A stretch of 64,000 nt of DNA from Mucilaginibacter ginkgonis (GCF_009754905.2 NZ_CP066775.1:930001-994000), one strand, 5' to 3'; positions 1-8,950 are shown, counted from the first letter of the stretch. Notes: a model not told the origin generated them from the letters alone. A program made the numbers and translations.

Positions 1-238
1 AACGTTTTCATTTGATGATAAATAAATCACAAAACGTAAAACCATTGTCTTTAAAAGAGCGTAAATTAAACAAAAAGAAATTGTTTTGTATAGCAGTTAA
101 TTTTGAGTTTGCGATGTGAACAGTATATTATATAATTGTATCATATCTGCGACAGACCTTCAATGCTGATTATTATAGTTACCTTTCCAAAGATTAAGCC
201 TAATTCCCTAATTAATTTACTGATTTAACCAATTACAG
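1..238. other. AT-rich leader region upstream of the desaturase
   Basis: No gene is visible here. A match to the Bacteroidota -7 box (TAATTTTG, 98-105) lies on the + strand, but I see no good -33 TTG at the usual 19-base spacing. If used, it would give a leader of about 125 bases. The upstream gene, if any, lies outside the window. Confidence 0.3.
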
Positions 239-1279
239 ATGTCATTTTTAGACACCGTGTTAGAGCCGCCTGCGTATGGTTGGCAAGATGCTTATGGACA
301 GCTGATCAAGCCTTCCCTGAAGCAAATGATAGGCGAGTTTTTTTCCAGATTAAACGTTTTTCAGAACAAGAAGAATTGGCTCTCCTTTTTTTGCTGGCTC
401 ACAATTGCCATGTTGGTCCCATTCTTTGTGCTTTTTTTAATTAAATACCTAAGTGTTACAACCTTCATAGCAGCATTTGTTTACAGTATGATCATAATGG
501 GTACGCATGGTACTATTTGGCATCATAGGTATTGTACACATAATGCTTACACATTTCGCAATAAATTTTGGCGTTTCGTGACGCAAAATCTGACGTTGAA
601 GATCATTCCCGAAGAGATTTATGTGGTTTCGCATCATGTGCACCATGCCAAGTCCGACCAACCCGGCGATCCATACAACGCCCAAGGCGGTTTCTTTTAT
701 TGTTTCCTGGCCGATGTTAACCATCAGCCCATAAGCAAAAGTTTATGCGAAAAGGATTACGCCAAATGCGTTAATATGATGAAGCATACCGGCGTCAAAG
801 TAAATAGTTACGAGCAATACCAAAAATATGGTTCGTTGGCAAAGCCGCTGAACACAGTTGTAGGAGTGGTGCTGAGTTGGGCGTTTTGGTTTACAGCTTT
901 TTACCTCATCGGTGGCATTTCCTTAGCAGTAGCGTTATTCGCGGCAGCCGGATTTTGGGCCGTTGGGGTGCGCACTTTTAATTATGAAGGGCATGGTAAG
1001 GGTGAGGATAGGCGCCGTGACGGTATTGACCATAACCGCAGTGATATGTCTATCAATCAATTGTGGCCCGGTATTGTAGCAGGCGAGTGGCATAATAACC
1101 ATCATCTATACCCTAAAAGTGCTAGGTCTGGTTTTAAGCCACACCAGGTAGATTCTGCCTGGTATTATATCAAATTCTTACATACGATAGGGGCGGTTAG
1201 CAAGTATAACGATGCGAAGAAGCAGTTTTATGACGAATATATAAATCAACATAAAGTTGAATGCGCGTCAACCGTTTGA
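239..1279 (+). CDS. fatty acid desaturase (acyl-CoA desaturase type)
   Basis: This is a membrane di-iron desaturase that should introduce a double bond into fatty acyl chains of membrane lipids. All three histidine boxes are visible: HRYCTH (about residues 96-101), HHVHH (132-136) and HNNHH (285-289). Hydrophobic segments flank the first box (around 47-90) and lie between boxes two and three (about 210-245), as in the integral membrane desaturase family. The length of 346 residues is normal. The ATG start is followed by a hydrophilic N-terminus. It is followed 64 bases later by a small secreted protein and then a shared terminator. Regiospecificity cannot be read from the sequence. Confidence 0.9.
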   Translation: MSFLDTVLEPPAYGWQDAYGQLIKPSLKQMIGEFFSRLNVFQNKKNWLSFFCWLTIAMLVPFFVLFLIKYLSVTTFIAAFVYSMIIMGTHGTIWHHRYCTHNAYTFRNKFWRFVTQNLTLKIIPEEIYVVSHHVHHAKSDQPGDPYNAQGGFFYCFLADVNHQPISKSLCEKDYAKCVNMMKHTGVKVNSYEQYQKYGSLAKPLNTVVGVVLSWAFWFTAFYLIGGISLAVALFAAAGFWAVGVRTFNYEGHGKGEDRRRDGIDHNRSDMSINQLWPGIVAGEWHNNHHLYPKSARSGFKPHQVDSAWYYIKFLHTIGAVSKYNDAKKQFYDEYINQHKVECASTV

Positions 1280-1343
1280 TATTGCCTTTAAGGCTAACAA
1301 ACATTTTGTAATTGAGCATGTTAGCATTGCAAAACATATTAAC

Positions 1344-1550
1344 ATGAAGAGACTTATTTTAACCCTAACCGTTTTGATCTGTGTAATGACGATGTCATTC
1401 GCACAAAAAACAGAACATCAAACAGAAAACAAAGTTGTAGTACGCAGAACGGCCACTGTAGGTATGCGCGTGCACAATATCTTCCATCCTAAACACAAAC
1501 ACTACTCGGGTTACCGCGTAAAACACAAAACAACTTATAAAAAGATGTAA
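1344..1550 (+). CDS. small secreted His/Lys-rich protein, unknown function
   Basis: This encodes 68 residues. It starts with a clear signal peptide (KR followed by a hydrophobic run, ending MSFAQ), leaving a mature part of about 47 residues rich in Lys, His, Arg and Val and ending KTTYKKM. An in-frame upstream ATG at 1257 overlaps the desaturase and would place a hydrophilic stretch before the signal peptide, so 1344 is preferred. It sits just before a strong terminator, so it is probably transcribed with the desaturase. I do not recognise a family. The basic, His-rich mature part could bind metal or a polyanion, but that is a guess. Confidence 0.6.
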   Translation: MKRLILTLTVLICVMTMSFAQKTEHQTENKVVVRRTATVGMRVHNIFHPKHKHYSGYRVKHKTTYKKM

Positions 1551-1551
1551 T

Positions 1552-1582
1552 AAAAAGGGAGCGGTAACCGCTCCCTTTTTTT
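1552..1582. terminator. bidirectional intrinsic terminator
   Basis: A perfect stem of 8 bp (GGGAGCGG/CCGCTCCC, loop TAA) is flanked by five A and seven T. It ends the desaturase unit on the + strand and faces the 3' end of glgX on the - strand. Confidence 0.9.
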
Positions 1583-1630
1583 GTTGCCCGGAATTGTTTC
1601 AGGATATTAAATGTACGCGAACAGATAACC

Positions 1631-3748
1631 CTAATTTGCCGATAATAATACGACACTTCTGCCGGCGATATTAATAACATCTTCAGGCTGATAGACCTCA
1701 TTGTCATTCAGCTCTTTAGCGGTATTGATCAACTCACGCCACTGATTGCTATATGCCAAAGGCGGCAGTTTAAAGTCAACGGGATCTGCACCCGCGTTGA
1801 AGATCAGGTAAAAATCGTCGTCTTTCAACTGTTCGCCGTTTACATCGCGTGCCTGTAAGCCATCGCCGTTTAAAAATACCGCAACAGCTTTAGCCGCACC
1901 TTGCTGCCAACTTTCCTCGCTCATAACATTACCGTCAGGCAAAAACCATTCAATGTCTTTGATGCCGCCTTCGCCCACGTCCCGGCCGCAAAACCATTGT
2001 TTGCGCCTGAATGCGGGGTGATCTTGCCTGATTTTTATTAGTTGCTGCGTAAATTTAAGCAGGTTTTTGTCGGCAGTATTCCAGTTAAGCCACGATATCT
2101 CATTATCCTGGCAGTAAGCATTGTTGTTGCCCAGCTGCGTGCGGCTTATTTCATCGCCGGCCACCAGCATCGGTATCCCTTGAGACAGAAACATCGTTGT
2201 TAAAAAATTTCGTTTTTGCCGTTCGCGAGTAGTATTTATTCCGTGATCATCCGTTGGGCCTTCTGCACCATAATTACATGAGCGGTTATGATCTCCGCCA
2301 TCTGTGTTGTTATCGCCGTTGGCTTCGTTATGCTTTTCGTTATAGGTTACAAGGTCATTAAGGGTAAAACCGTCATGAGCGGTTATGAAATTTACGCTTG
2401 CTGCAGGGTGGCGCATATCATTTTGATAAAGGTCAGGGCTGCCGGTAATGCGCTGTGCAAACTCGGCCAGCATACCGTCTTCGCCGCGCCAAAAATCGCG
2501 TATCGTATCCCGGTATTTGCCATTCCACTCGCGCCATCCCGACGGAAACTTTCCAACCTGGTAACCACCTTCGCCTACGTCCCAAGGCTCCGCGATCAGT
2601 TTTACTTGAGATATCACAGGATCCTGGTAAATGATCTCAAAGAAAGAGCTTAACTGATTAACCTCGTGCAACTCGCGTGCGAGTGCCGACGCGAGGTCGA
2701 ACCTAAAGCCATCTACGTGCATCTCTGTGATCCAGTAGCGCAGGCTGTCCATGATCAATCGTAAAACTGAAGACAGGTTAGCATTCAAGGTATTGCCCGT
2801 CCCGGTGTAATCCATGTAGTAGCGCTTGTTATCATCCACCAAACGGTAATAGGCTTCATTATCGATTCCCCTAAAACAAATCGTCGGCCCTAACTGATTT
2901 CCTTCGGCAGTGTGGTTGTATACAACATCTAATATTACCTCTATACCTGCTTTATGCAGGTCCTTTACCATTTGCTTAAACTCATTCACTTGCTCGCCCA
3001 TCACGCCGTTGCAGCAGTACAAAACCTCCGGCGCAAAGTAGCCTATTGTATTATATCCCCAATAGTTGGTTAAGCCTTTAGCCTTCAAAAATCCATCAGC
3101 CAGGAAATGGTGCACCGGCATCAGTTCAATGGCTGTTGTACCCAAGTCTTTTAGGTATTTGATGGTGAACGGGTTGGCCAAACCTTTGTAGGTACCGCGT
3201 TCATTTTCGGGAATATCCGGGCACAATTTGGTAAAACCGCGGACGTGAGCCTCGTAAATAATGGTATCCGTCATCGGGATCTTTAGGTGCTTGTCGCCTT
3301 CCCAGTCAAAATTACAGTCAATGACTACGCTTTTGGGGAGGTAAGGAGCACTGTCGAGATCATTAAAACTAAGGTCTTCATCCGGGTGGCCAACTTCATA
3401 GCCAAATAATGAGTCGTGCCATTCAATTGGGCCCGCAATAGCTTTCGCGTATGGGTCAATCAATAATTTGTTGGCGTTAAAGCGCTGACCGTTAGCCGGG
3501 TCATAAGGGCCTTCGACACGAAAGCCATACAACTGCGACGCTTTTAAGCCCGGCACAAAGCCGTGCCATATCTGGTGTGTACGTTCAGTAAGCGGTATGC
3601 GGGCATATTCTTGTTTATCGTCTACGGAATTAAAGAGGCAAACTAAAACGCCTGTTGCATTGCGTGCAAACAGGGCGAAATTTACACCATCTTCTTTAAA
3701 TGTAGCGCCTAGCGGATAGGGGTCACCGGGGTAGGTTTTGATATCCAT
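1631..3748 (-). CDS. glgX: glycogen debranching enzyme GlgX (GH13 isoamylase type)
   Basis: This enzyme hydrolyses alpha-1,6 branches in glycogen limit dextrins in the cytoplasm. The N-terminal CBM48-like beta domain (PYPLGATFKEDGVNFALFA) precedes the GH13 barrel. The four GH13 conserved regions are present: DVVYNHTAEG, GFRFDLAS, LIAEPWD and FITAHDGF. These give the nucleophile Asp about 351, the acid/base Glu about 387 and the Asp about 459. I chose the ATG at 3748 (705 residues, MDIKTYPGDPYP) because it fits the family start; an ATG eight codons upstream (3772) is possible. It is divergent from the PD40 gene and convergent with the desaturase unit. No glycogen synthase neighbours are in the window. 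Confidence 0.93.
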   Translation of the reverse strand: MDIKTYPGDPYPLGATFKEDGVNFALFARNATGVLVCLFNSVDDKQEYARIPLTERTHQIWHGFVPGLKASQLYGFRVEGPYDPANGQRFNANKLLIDPYAKAIAGPIEWHDSLFGYEVGHPDEDLSFNDLDSAPYLPKSVVIDCNFDWEGDKHLKIPMTDTIIYEAHVRGFTKLCPDIPENERGTYKGLANPFTIKYLKDLGTTAIELMPVHHFLADGFLKAKGLTNYWGYNTIGYFAPEVLYCCNGVMGEQVNEFKQMVKDLHKAGIEVILDVVYNHTAEGNQLGPTICFRGIDNEAYYRLVDDNKRYYMDYTGTGNTLNANLSSVLRLIMDSLRYWITEMHVDGFRFDLASALARELHEVNQLSSFFEIIYQDPVISQVKLIAEPWDVGEGGYQVGKFPSGWREWNGKYRDTIRDFWRGEDGMLAEFAQRITGSPDLYQNDMRHPAASVNFITAHDGFTLNDLVTYNEKHNEANGDNNTDGGDHNRSCNYGAEGPTDDHGINTTRERQKRNFLTTMFLSQGIPMLVAGDEISRTQLGNNNAYCQDNEISWLNWNTADKNLLKFTQQLIKIRQDHPAFRRKQWFCGRDVGEGGIKDIEWFLPDGNVMSEESWQQGAAKAVAVFLNGDGLQARDVNGEQLKDDDFYLIFNAGADPVDFKLPPLAYSNQWRELINTAKELNDNEVYQPEDVINIAGRSVVLLSAN

Positions 3749-3850
3749 TGTAGGTTGAAAAGGCACTAACATATAAAATGTTTGCCTAAAGGCTTTTTAT
3801 TGTACGGAATATGTAAATTGACCTCACCAATTAAACCATTCAATTTCTTT

Positions 3851-5380
3851 ATGACAACTATCTTCCGTTGCCTTGCTGCCGGCATTGTCGCTGTGGCTTC
3901 TTTTCAAACGCGGTCCTTTGCCCAGGGACCGGGTATCTTTGACGGGCAAAGCGACATCGGCGCCGTTAAACATCCCGGCACAGTAGTTTATCATCCAAGG
4001 GAACAAAATTATGTTATCGCCGGCTCGGGCGCTAATGTTTGGGCCAACGCAGACGAGTTCCATTTTGTATGGAAGAAAATGCACGGCGACTTTCTATTGC
4101 GTATGACAGGTGCTTTTGTCAATAAAACAAAGGAAGAGCACAGCAAGTGGGGATGGATGATCCGCACAAGCCTCGATAAAGCCTCGGCCCATGTGTCTGC
4201 CGTTGCGCATGCCAATGGCTTAACTTCAATGCAGTACCGCAAAACCGCAGGTGCTGTTACCGAAGAAATGCAATCAAAGATCAACGGTGCAGATGTAATT
4301 CAATTAGAACGCATTGGCGGCGTGTTTATAATGTCTGTTGCCCGCAACGGCGAAACGTTTACGACAGATACCCTGCGTAGCGTTAGTTTGAACGATGATG
4401 TGTACGCCGGCCTTTTTGTTTGTGCCCATAACGCAGCGAACGTAGAGACCGCAGAGTTTAACAACGTGCGGATAGTTGTGCCGGCCAATAAGAACATGAC
4501 CGGTTATCAGAAATACATCGGCAGCGATATTGAAATATTAGACACCTGGAACAAAACCAGCCGTATTATTTATCAGTCTGATAAATCTATTCAGGCACCA
4601 AACTGGACCGCCGACAACAAATCTTTGATCTACAATAAGGACGGCCTGCTTTATAAATATAACCTGGCGACTAATGTACCTGCAGTATTAAACACCGGGA
4701 CGGTTAACCAAAACAATAACGACCACGTTATTTCTTTTGACAACAAATGGCTCACAATTAGCAGTTCTACTGCAGGCTCTGATGGTTCCATTGGCTGGGT
4801 TGTACCAATTAATGGGGGAGAACCTCGTCGCATAACACCTATCGGTCCAAGCTATATGCATGGCTGGTCGCCCGATGGTAAATATCTTGTCTTTACAGGG
4901 ATGCGTAATAAGGATTTTGATGTCTATCGCGTACCTGTCGCGGGCGGCGAAGAGGTGCGTCTAACAGATACAAAAGGTCTCGACGATGGTCCCGAGTATA
5001 CACCTGATGGCAAGTACATTTATTTCAACTCCGTACGCACGGGTTTAATGCAAATATGGCGAATGAAGCCTGACGGCAGCGAGCAAACGCAGATCACCCA
5101 CGATGAATTCAATAATTGGTTTCCGCATATATCACCTGATGGGAAGAACATTGTATTTGTAACCTTTCTTAAAAATGAGGTTGCCGCCGGCGACCATCCG
5201 TTTTACAAACACGTTTATTTGCGCATGATGCCGATAAACGGCGGCGAACCCAAAGTGGTAGCCTACTTATATGGCGGCCAGGGAACTATTAACACACCAT
5301 CATGGGCGCCGGATAGCCGCCACCTCGCCTTTGTAAGCAACAGCTCATTGTTATTCCCAACTTTCCCAATCGAAAAATAA
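3851..5380 (+). CDS. exported TolB/PD40 beta-propeller protein with N-terminal jelly-roll domain
   Basis: The protein has 509 residues starting at ATG 3851, which places a signal peptide (FRCLAAGIVAVASF..SFAQ) at the N-terminus; the longer frame from TTG 3782 lacks one. Residues about 27-210 look like a concanavalin-like/DUF1349-type beta-sandwich (WKKMHGDFLLR, WGWMIRTS). Residues about 230-505 are WD40-like PD40 blades, each with the pattern SPDGKYLVF or TPDGKYIYF. This fold is usual in periplasmic TolB-like and sugar-binding proteins. It ends one base before the next isomerase gene, so they are co-transcribed. A substrate-recognition or scaffold role in the sugar-oxidation locus is inference. 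Confidence 0.8.
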   Translation: MTTIFRCLAAGIVAVASFQTRSFAQGPGIFDGQSDIGAVKHPGTVVYHPREQNYVIAGSGANVWANADEFHFVWKKMHGDFLLRMTGAFVNKTKEEHSKWGWMIRTSLDKASAHVSAVAHANGLTSMQYRKTAGAVTEEMQSKINGADVIQLERIGGVFIMSVARNGETFTTDTLRSVSLNDDVYAGLFVCAHNAANVETAEFNNVRIVVPANKNMTGYQKYIGSDIEILDTWNKTSRIIYQSDKSIQAPNWTADNKSLIYNKDGLLYKYNLATNVPAVLNTGTVNQNNNDHVISFDNKWLTISSSTAGSDGSIGWVVPINGGEPRRITPIGPSYMHGWSPDGKYLVFTGMRNKDFDVYRVPVAGGEEVRLTDTKGLDDGPEYTPDGKYIYFNSVRTGLMQIWRMKPDGSEQTQITHDEFNNWFPHISPDGKNIVFVTFLKNEVAAGDHPFYKHVYLRMMPINGGEPKVVAYLYGGQGTINTPSWAPDSRHLAFVSNSSLLFPTFPIEK

Positions 5381-5381
5381 G

Positions 5382-6293
5382 ATGAATACAACACGCAGAC
5401 AATTTATAAAATCTACATCGCTGGCAGTGGCCGGGGCGGCGTTGATCAATAAAGATGCATTTGCAGCACCAATGAAATACACCGGCCTGCAACTCTATTC
5501 TGTAAGGGATGCTATGCAAAAAAACCCTGCCGATACGCTTAAAAAACTTTCTGCAGGCGGCTATAAATATGTAGAACATGCGGGATACGATGATGGTAGG
5601 TTTTACGGTTATGCGCCAAAAGATTTCAAGAAATTATTGGATGATCTGGGTTTGAAAATGCTTAGCGGCCACAGCCGTTTCTCAGTTACTGAGTGGGATA
5701 GCGCAAAAAATGATTTCACTGACGTATGGAAGCAAACAGTTGCCGATAGCGCTTTGGTAGGCCAACAATTTGTGATCAATCCCTGGCTTGATGAAAACCT
5801 TCGCGGCGATACAGAAACGCTTAAAAAGTTAATGCATTTGTACAACAAAAGCGGAGAGCTGTGTAAGGCCCACGGAATGAAATTCGGTTATCACAATCAC
5901 AATTTTGAGTTTACGGTAAAAATGGGTGATGGTAACCTATATGATTACATCCTTCAAAATACCGAGCCATCATTGGTTGCCCAGCAAATGGACTTTGGTA
6001 ATATGGTAGGCCCTGGTGCAAAAGCAATGGACTACATTAAAAAGTATCCCGGCAGGTTCCAGTTGCTGCACGTAAAGGACGAAATTAAAAGCGACGGCAA
6101 AGGCGAAATGAGTGATGGCTACGATAGCTGCATTTTAGGGGAGGGCATTTTACCGGTTAAAGAGAACCTGGCTTTAGCCACTAAGATAGGTGGCACCACA
6201 CATTACATGATAGAGCAGGAAAGTTATCAGGGCAAAGACCCGGTAGACTGTTGCATAAAAGATCTAAAGATCATGAAGAAGTGGGGCTACTAA
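5382..6293 (+). CDS. Tat-exported sugar phosphate isomerase/epimerase-like TIM-barrel protein
   Basis: This 303-residue protein of the xylose isomerase-like (AP_endonuc_2) superfamily starts with a Tat-like signal (TRRQFIK, then a hydrophobic stretch, cleavage near DAFA at about 28). Likely metal and catalytic positions are visible in order: HNHNFEF, QMDFGNM, LLHVKDE and MIEQESY. A periplasmic location rules out an ordinary phosphosugar substrate and suggests it acts on free or 3-keto sugars. It directly follows the PD40 gene with a 1-base gap. It is related to the 17542 protein (shared GIQLYT/GLQLYS, HNHNFEF and HVKD motifs), so the two are paralogues. The exact reaction is unknown; C-glycoside deglycosidases also belong to this fold. 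Confidence 0.85.
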   Translation: MNTTRRQFIKSTSLAVAGAALINKDAFAAPMKYTGLQLYSVRDAMQKNPADTLKKLSAGGYKYVEHAGYDDGRFYGYAPKDFKKLLDDLGLKMLSGHSRFSVTEWDSAKNDFTDVWKQTVADSALVGQQFVINPWLDENLRGDTETLKKLMHLYNKSGELCKAHGMKFGYHNHNFEFTVKMGDGNLYDYILQNTEPSLVAQQMDFGNMVGPGAKAMDYIKKYPGRFQLLHVKDEIKSDGKGEMSDGYDSCILGEGILPVKENLALATKIGGTTHYMIEQESYQGKDPVDCCIKDLKIMKKWGY

Positions 6294-6370
6294 ACCCCCA
6301 CTAATCTCCCCCTGAAGGGGGAGACTCTAAATAAAAGCCCGCCCCTTCAGGGGAGGGTTGGGAGGGGTTA
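6294..6370. repeat. paired GC-rich hairpin repeats in inverted orientation
   Basis: The left unit (6294-6330) carries CTCCCCC-TGAA-GGGGGAG and the right unit (6333-6370) carries CCCC-TTCA-GGGG. The right unit is an imperfect reverse complement of the left, so the pair can also fold into one long hairpin. It begins at the stop codon of the isomerase and could end transcription or protect the mRNA 3' end. Confidence 0.75.
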
Positions 6371-6444
6371 CTTGTAAAATTGACGATAACCACCTATGCA
6401 GCATCTTATAAATTATATATTGCGTTAGGTAAATTTAAAAAATC

Positions 6445-6477
6445 AAAAGCCCGACTTTTGAAGGAGGGTTAGAAGGA
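6445..6477. repeat. degenerate third copy of the GC-rich repeat
   Basis: AAAAGCCCGACTTTTGAAGG and the following bases match the right unit at 6333-6370 position by position, but the hairpin core has decayed to A/T. It lies directly upstream of the dehydrogenase small-subunit gene. The short motif AAAAGCCCG recurs at 9591, upstream of the second GMC gene. Confidence 0.5.
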
Positions 6478-6483
6478 TCAAAA

Positions 6484-7086
6484 ATGTTTAAACCTATTGA
6501 CAGGCGAACAGCCTTAACAAACCTGGCGCTGATCATCGGCGGAGCGGCCTTGCTCCCCGCATGCGATAAACCAGCCGGCAAGGCTTCGATCGCGTTAAAG
6601 AAGATCAGCATAGATGCAGATCAGGAGCAATTTATTGCTGACGTAGCTGAAACCATCATACCTAAAACAGACACACCAGGTGCTAAAGACTTAAAGGTGC
6701 ATTTATTTGTGATGAAAATGGTAGATGATTGCTTTAGTCCGGATGATCAAAAAGCCTTTGTTGATGGCTTGGACAAGATGGCAAAGCAAGCCAAAGATAA
6801 ATTGGGCAAGCCGTTCGGCCAGGCTACGCAACAACAGCGCGAAGCGTTTCTTACAGAGATAGACAATAAAAAGATCCAACAGAAAAAAGACAGTCAGGTA
6901 AAAGGCAAAAGCGGCAATGCTACCCCACAGGATGATGTACTGGCATTTTATAGCATGGTAAAAGGCGAGACCATTTTTGGTTATACCTACTCAAAGTACT
7001 TTATGACCAAGCAAATTGTTTATGAGTTGGTGCCAGGCAGGTACAATCCAAAATTGCCGGTGTCACAATTAAAGCGCGTATCGTAA
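6484..7086 (+). CDS. gluconate 2-dehydrogenase subunit 3 family protein (Tat lipoprotein small subunit)
   Basis: This 200-residue protein is of the gluconate 2-dehydrogenase subunit 3 family, the small partner of GMC flavoprotein dehydrogenases. The N-terminus has twin arginines (DRRTALTNLA), a hydrophobic segment and a lipobox (LLPAC, Cys 27), so it is probably a Tat-exported lipoprotein. The core has the family pattern FIADVAETIIPKTDTPGAKD. Its TAA stop overlaps the ATG of the GMC gene (TAATG), indicating translational coupling. By analogy with known glucose, fructose and glucoside dehydrogenases of this type, its signal peptide would carry the signal-less GMC subunit across the membrane. 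A paralogue is at 12831. Confidence 0.88.
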   Translation: MFKPIDRRTALTNLALIIGGAALLPACDKPAGKASIALKKISIDADQEQFIADVAETIIPKTDTPGAKDLKVHLFVMKMVDDCFSPDDQKAFVDGLDKMAKQAKDKLGKPFGQATQQQREAFLTEIDNKKIQQKKDSQVKGKSGNATPQDDVLAFYSMVKGETIFGYTYSKYFMTKQIVYELVPGRYNPKLPVSQLKRVS

Positions 7087-8801
7087 TGGCAAATTTAAAT
7101 ACAGAGGCAATAAAACAACATACGTTCGATGCTATCGTAATAGGCTCTGGCATGAGCGGGGGCTGGGCAGCCAAAGAGTTTACAGAGAAAGGCTTGAACA
7201 CCTTAATGCTGGAACGGGGCCGCGATGTTAAGCATTTGGTTGATTATCCTACAACCAATATGTATCCCTATGAATTTGCGCACCGCGGGCAGATCCCGTA
7301 CGACGTGCAGCAAGCCAACCCGGTAATGAACCGCTGCTACATTTTTCATGAAGATGCAGAACATTTTTGCGTGAAGGACGCCCAGCACCCTTACGTACAA
7401 GAAAAGCCTTTTGACTGGATACGCGGTTACCAGGTAGGTGGTAAATCTTTGCTTTGGGCACGCCAAACCCAACGCTGGAGCGACTACGACTTTGAAGGCC
7501 CTGCCCGCGACGGTTTCGCTGTAGACTGGCCAATACGTTATAAAGATATTGCGCCATGGTATAGCTATGTGGAAAAGTTTGCAGGCATTGCTGGCAACAG
7601 GGATGGTTTGGACAACCTACCCGATGGTGAGTTTTTACCAGGCTTCCCGCTTAATGTTGTGGAACAATATTTCAGCAATTTCGTAGCTAAGAACTACCCC
7701 GGACGCCACGTGATCAGCGCACGCTGCGCACATTTAAGCAAGCCAAATCAAATACATTTGGATCAGGGCCGTGCCAAATGCCAGAACCGGGTGCTATGCC
7801 AACGAGGCTGCCCGTTTGGCGGATATTTTAGTGCCAACTCATCAACCATCCCCTGGGCGCTTAAGACCGGGAAACTTACTCTTCGGCCGTTCTCAGTGGT
7901 TCAAGAGATCATTTATGATGATGCAAAGAATAAAGCGACCGGTGTGCGCATCATTGATACCAATACCAAGCAGGTAATGGAGTTTTATGCCAAGGTGATC
8001 TTTGTTAATGCCGCCGCAATAAACACCAATCTGGTGTTACTAAATTCAAAATCTAAACGCTTCCCTAACGGATTAGGTAACGATAGCGGTGTATTGGGTA
8101 AATACGTTGCCTTCCATAATTACCGTGCACGTGCCTGGGGCGAATACGATGGCGAAATGGAATGGACCACAGACGGCCGCAACCCTGCAGGTGGTGGCTA
8201 CCTTCCACGTTTCAGGAACGTTAAAAAACAGGAAACCAATTTCCTTCGCGGTTATGCGGCAGGTTTTAGTGCATACCGCCAGATGCAAACAGATGAAAAT
8301 GGTGTTGGCGAGTCATTAAAGCGTAACTTAATGAACCCTAAATTGAGTGGCTGGAAAGTTGGCTCACACATGATGGGGGAAACCATCCCGAAAGAAACCA
8401 ATACGGTGAGCCTTGACGAGTCCAAAAAAGACGAATGGGGTGTTCCGCAATTAAAGATCAACATCTCTTATGATGATAATGATGAGAAGATGATCAAAGA
8501 CTACCAGGAACAAATGACCGAGATGTTTACAAAGGCAGGGTTCAAAAACGTAAATGTCATGGACAGCAAGCAGGCGCCGGGTTTAGATATACACGAGATG
8601 GGTGGCTGCCGCATGGGTAACGATCCAAAAACATCTATGCTTAACAAATGGCACCAGATGCACGCGGTAAATAACGTGTTTGTAACTGACGGGGCCAGCA
8701 TGACTTCAACGTCAACACAAAATCCGTCATTAACTTATATGGCATTTACTGCCCGCGCAGTTGATTACGCGGTGAGTGAAATGAAAAAGGGGAATATATA
8801 G
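7086..8801 (+). CDS. GMC oxidoreductase, large subunit of a periplasmic sugar/glycoside dehydrogenase
   Basis: This 571-residue flavoprotein should oxidise a sugar hydroxyl with FAD. The N-terminus holds the Rossmann motif GSGMSGGWAAKE (about 19-30). A cysteine motif C-x5-C-x3-C (residues 232, 238, 242; KCQNRVLCQRGCPFG) matches the [3Fe-4S] site known from bacterial FAD glucose dehydrogenase. The C-terminus carries the catalytic His (503, in HEMGGCRMG) and Asn (546, in QNPSLTYMA). There is no signal peptide, as expected for export with its small subunit, whose gene overlaps by one base. It is a paralogue of the GMC at 9624. Glucoside 3-dehydrogenase is the likeliest activity given the DUF1080 neighbour; sugar specificity is inferred. 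Confidence 0.88.
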   Translation: MANLNTEAIKQHTFDAIVIGSGMSGGWAAKEFTEKGLNTLMLERGRDVKHLVDYPTTNMYPYEFAHRGQIPYDVQQANPVMNRCYIFHEDAEHFCVKDAQHPYVQEKPFDWIRGYQVGGKSLLWARQTQRWSDYDFEGPARDGFAVDWPIRYKDIAPWYSYVEKFAGIAGNRDGLDNLPDGEFLPGFPLNVVEQYFSNFVAKNYPGRHVISARCAHLSKPNQIHLDQGRAKCQNRVLCQRGCPFGGYFSANSSTIPWALKTGKLTLRPFSVVQEIIYDDAKNKATGVRIIDTNTKQVMEFYAKVIFVNAAAINTNLVLLNSKSKRFPNGLGNDSGVLGKYVAFHNYRARAWGEYDGEMEWTTDGRNPAGGGYLPRFRNVKKQETNFLRGYAAGFSAYRQMQTDENGVGESLKRNLMNPKLSGWKVGSHMMGETIPKETNTVSLDESKKDEWGVPQLKINISYDDNDEKMIKDYQEQMTEMFTKAGFKNVNVMDSKQAPGLDIHEMGGCRMGNDPKTSMLNKWHQMHAVNNVFVTDGASMTSTSTQNPSLTYMAFTARAVDYAVSEMKKGNI

Positions 8802-8823
8802 GCCTCAATTTATAATCTACAAT

Positions 8824-8899
8824 TGTCATTTCGAGCGGAGCGAGAAATCTTCTGCTTCATAAAAACCGCAGAAGATCCCTCTCTGCGTTCGGGATGACA
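8824..8899. repeat. REP-like inverted repeat, TGTCATTTCGAGCG family
   Basis: Two 32-base arms (8824-8855 and 8868-8899) run from TGTCAT to ATCTTCTGC and its complement, with a 12-base loop. The arms differ at several internal positions. This is a second REP family, distinct from the TGTCATTGCGAG type seen elsewhere in the window. Confidence 0.8.
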
Positions 8900-8917
8900 G
8901 TCTTTTAGATAATCGAG

Positions 8918-8950
8918 GATTGCTTCGTCATTTCATTCTTCGCAATGACG
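8918..8950. repeat. half copy of the TGTCATTGCGAG REP family
   Basis: GATTGCTTCGTCATTTCATT and the following CTTCGCAATGACG match one arm of the repeat at 13439-13510. The other arm is absent. Confidence 0.6.

Noticed and set aside
1257-1343. N-terminal extension of the small secreted protein
   Set aside because: It overlaps the desaturase and would put a hydrophilic stretch before a clear signal peptide.
2288-2653. 121-codon + strand frame inside glgX
   Set aside because: Opposite-strand shadow of a well-conserved enzyme gene.
3782-3850. TTG-started extension of the PD40 protein
   Set aside because: It precedes a clear signal peptide at ATG 3851 and has no other support.
4800-5380. Frameshift or broken gene between the PD40 gene and the isomerase
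   Set aside because: The reading frame is intact to a normal stop and the next gene starts one base later, a usual operon layout.
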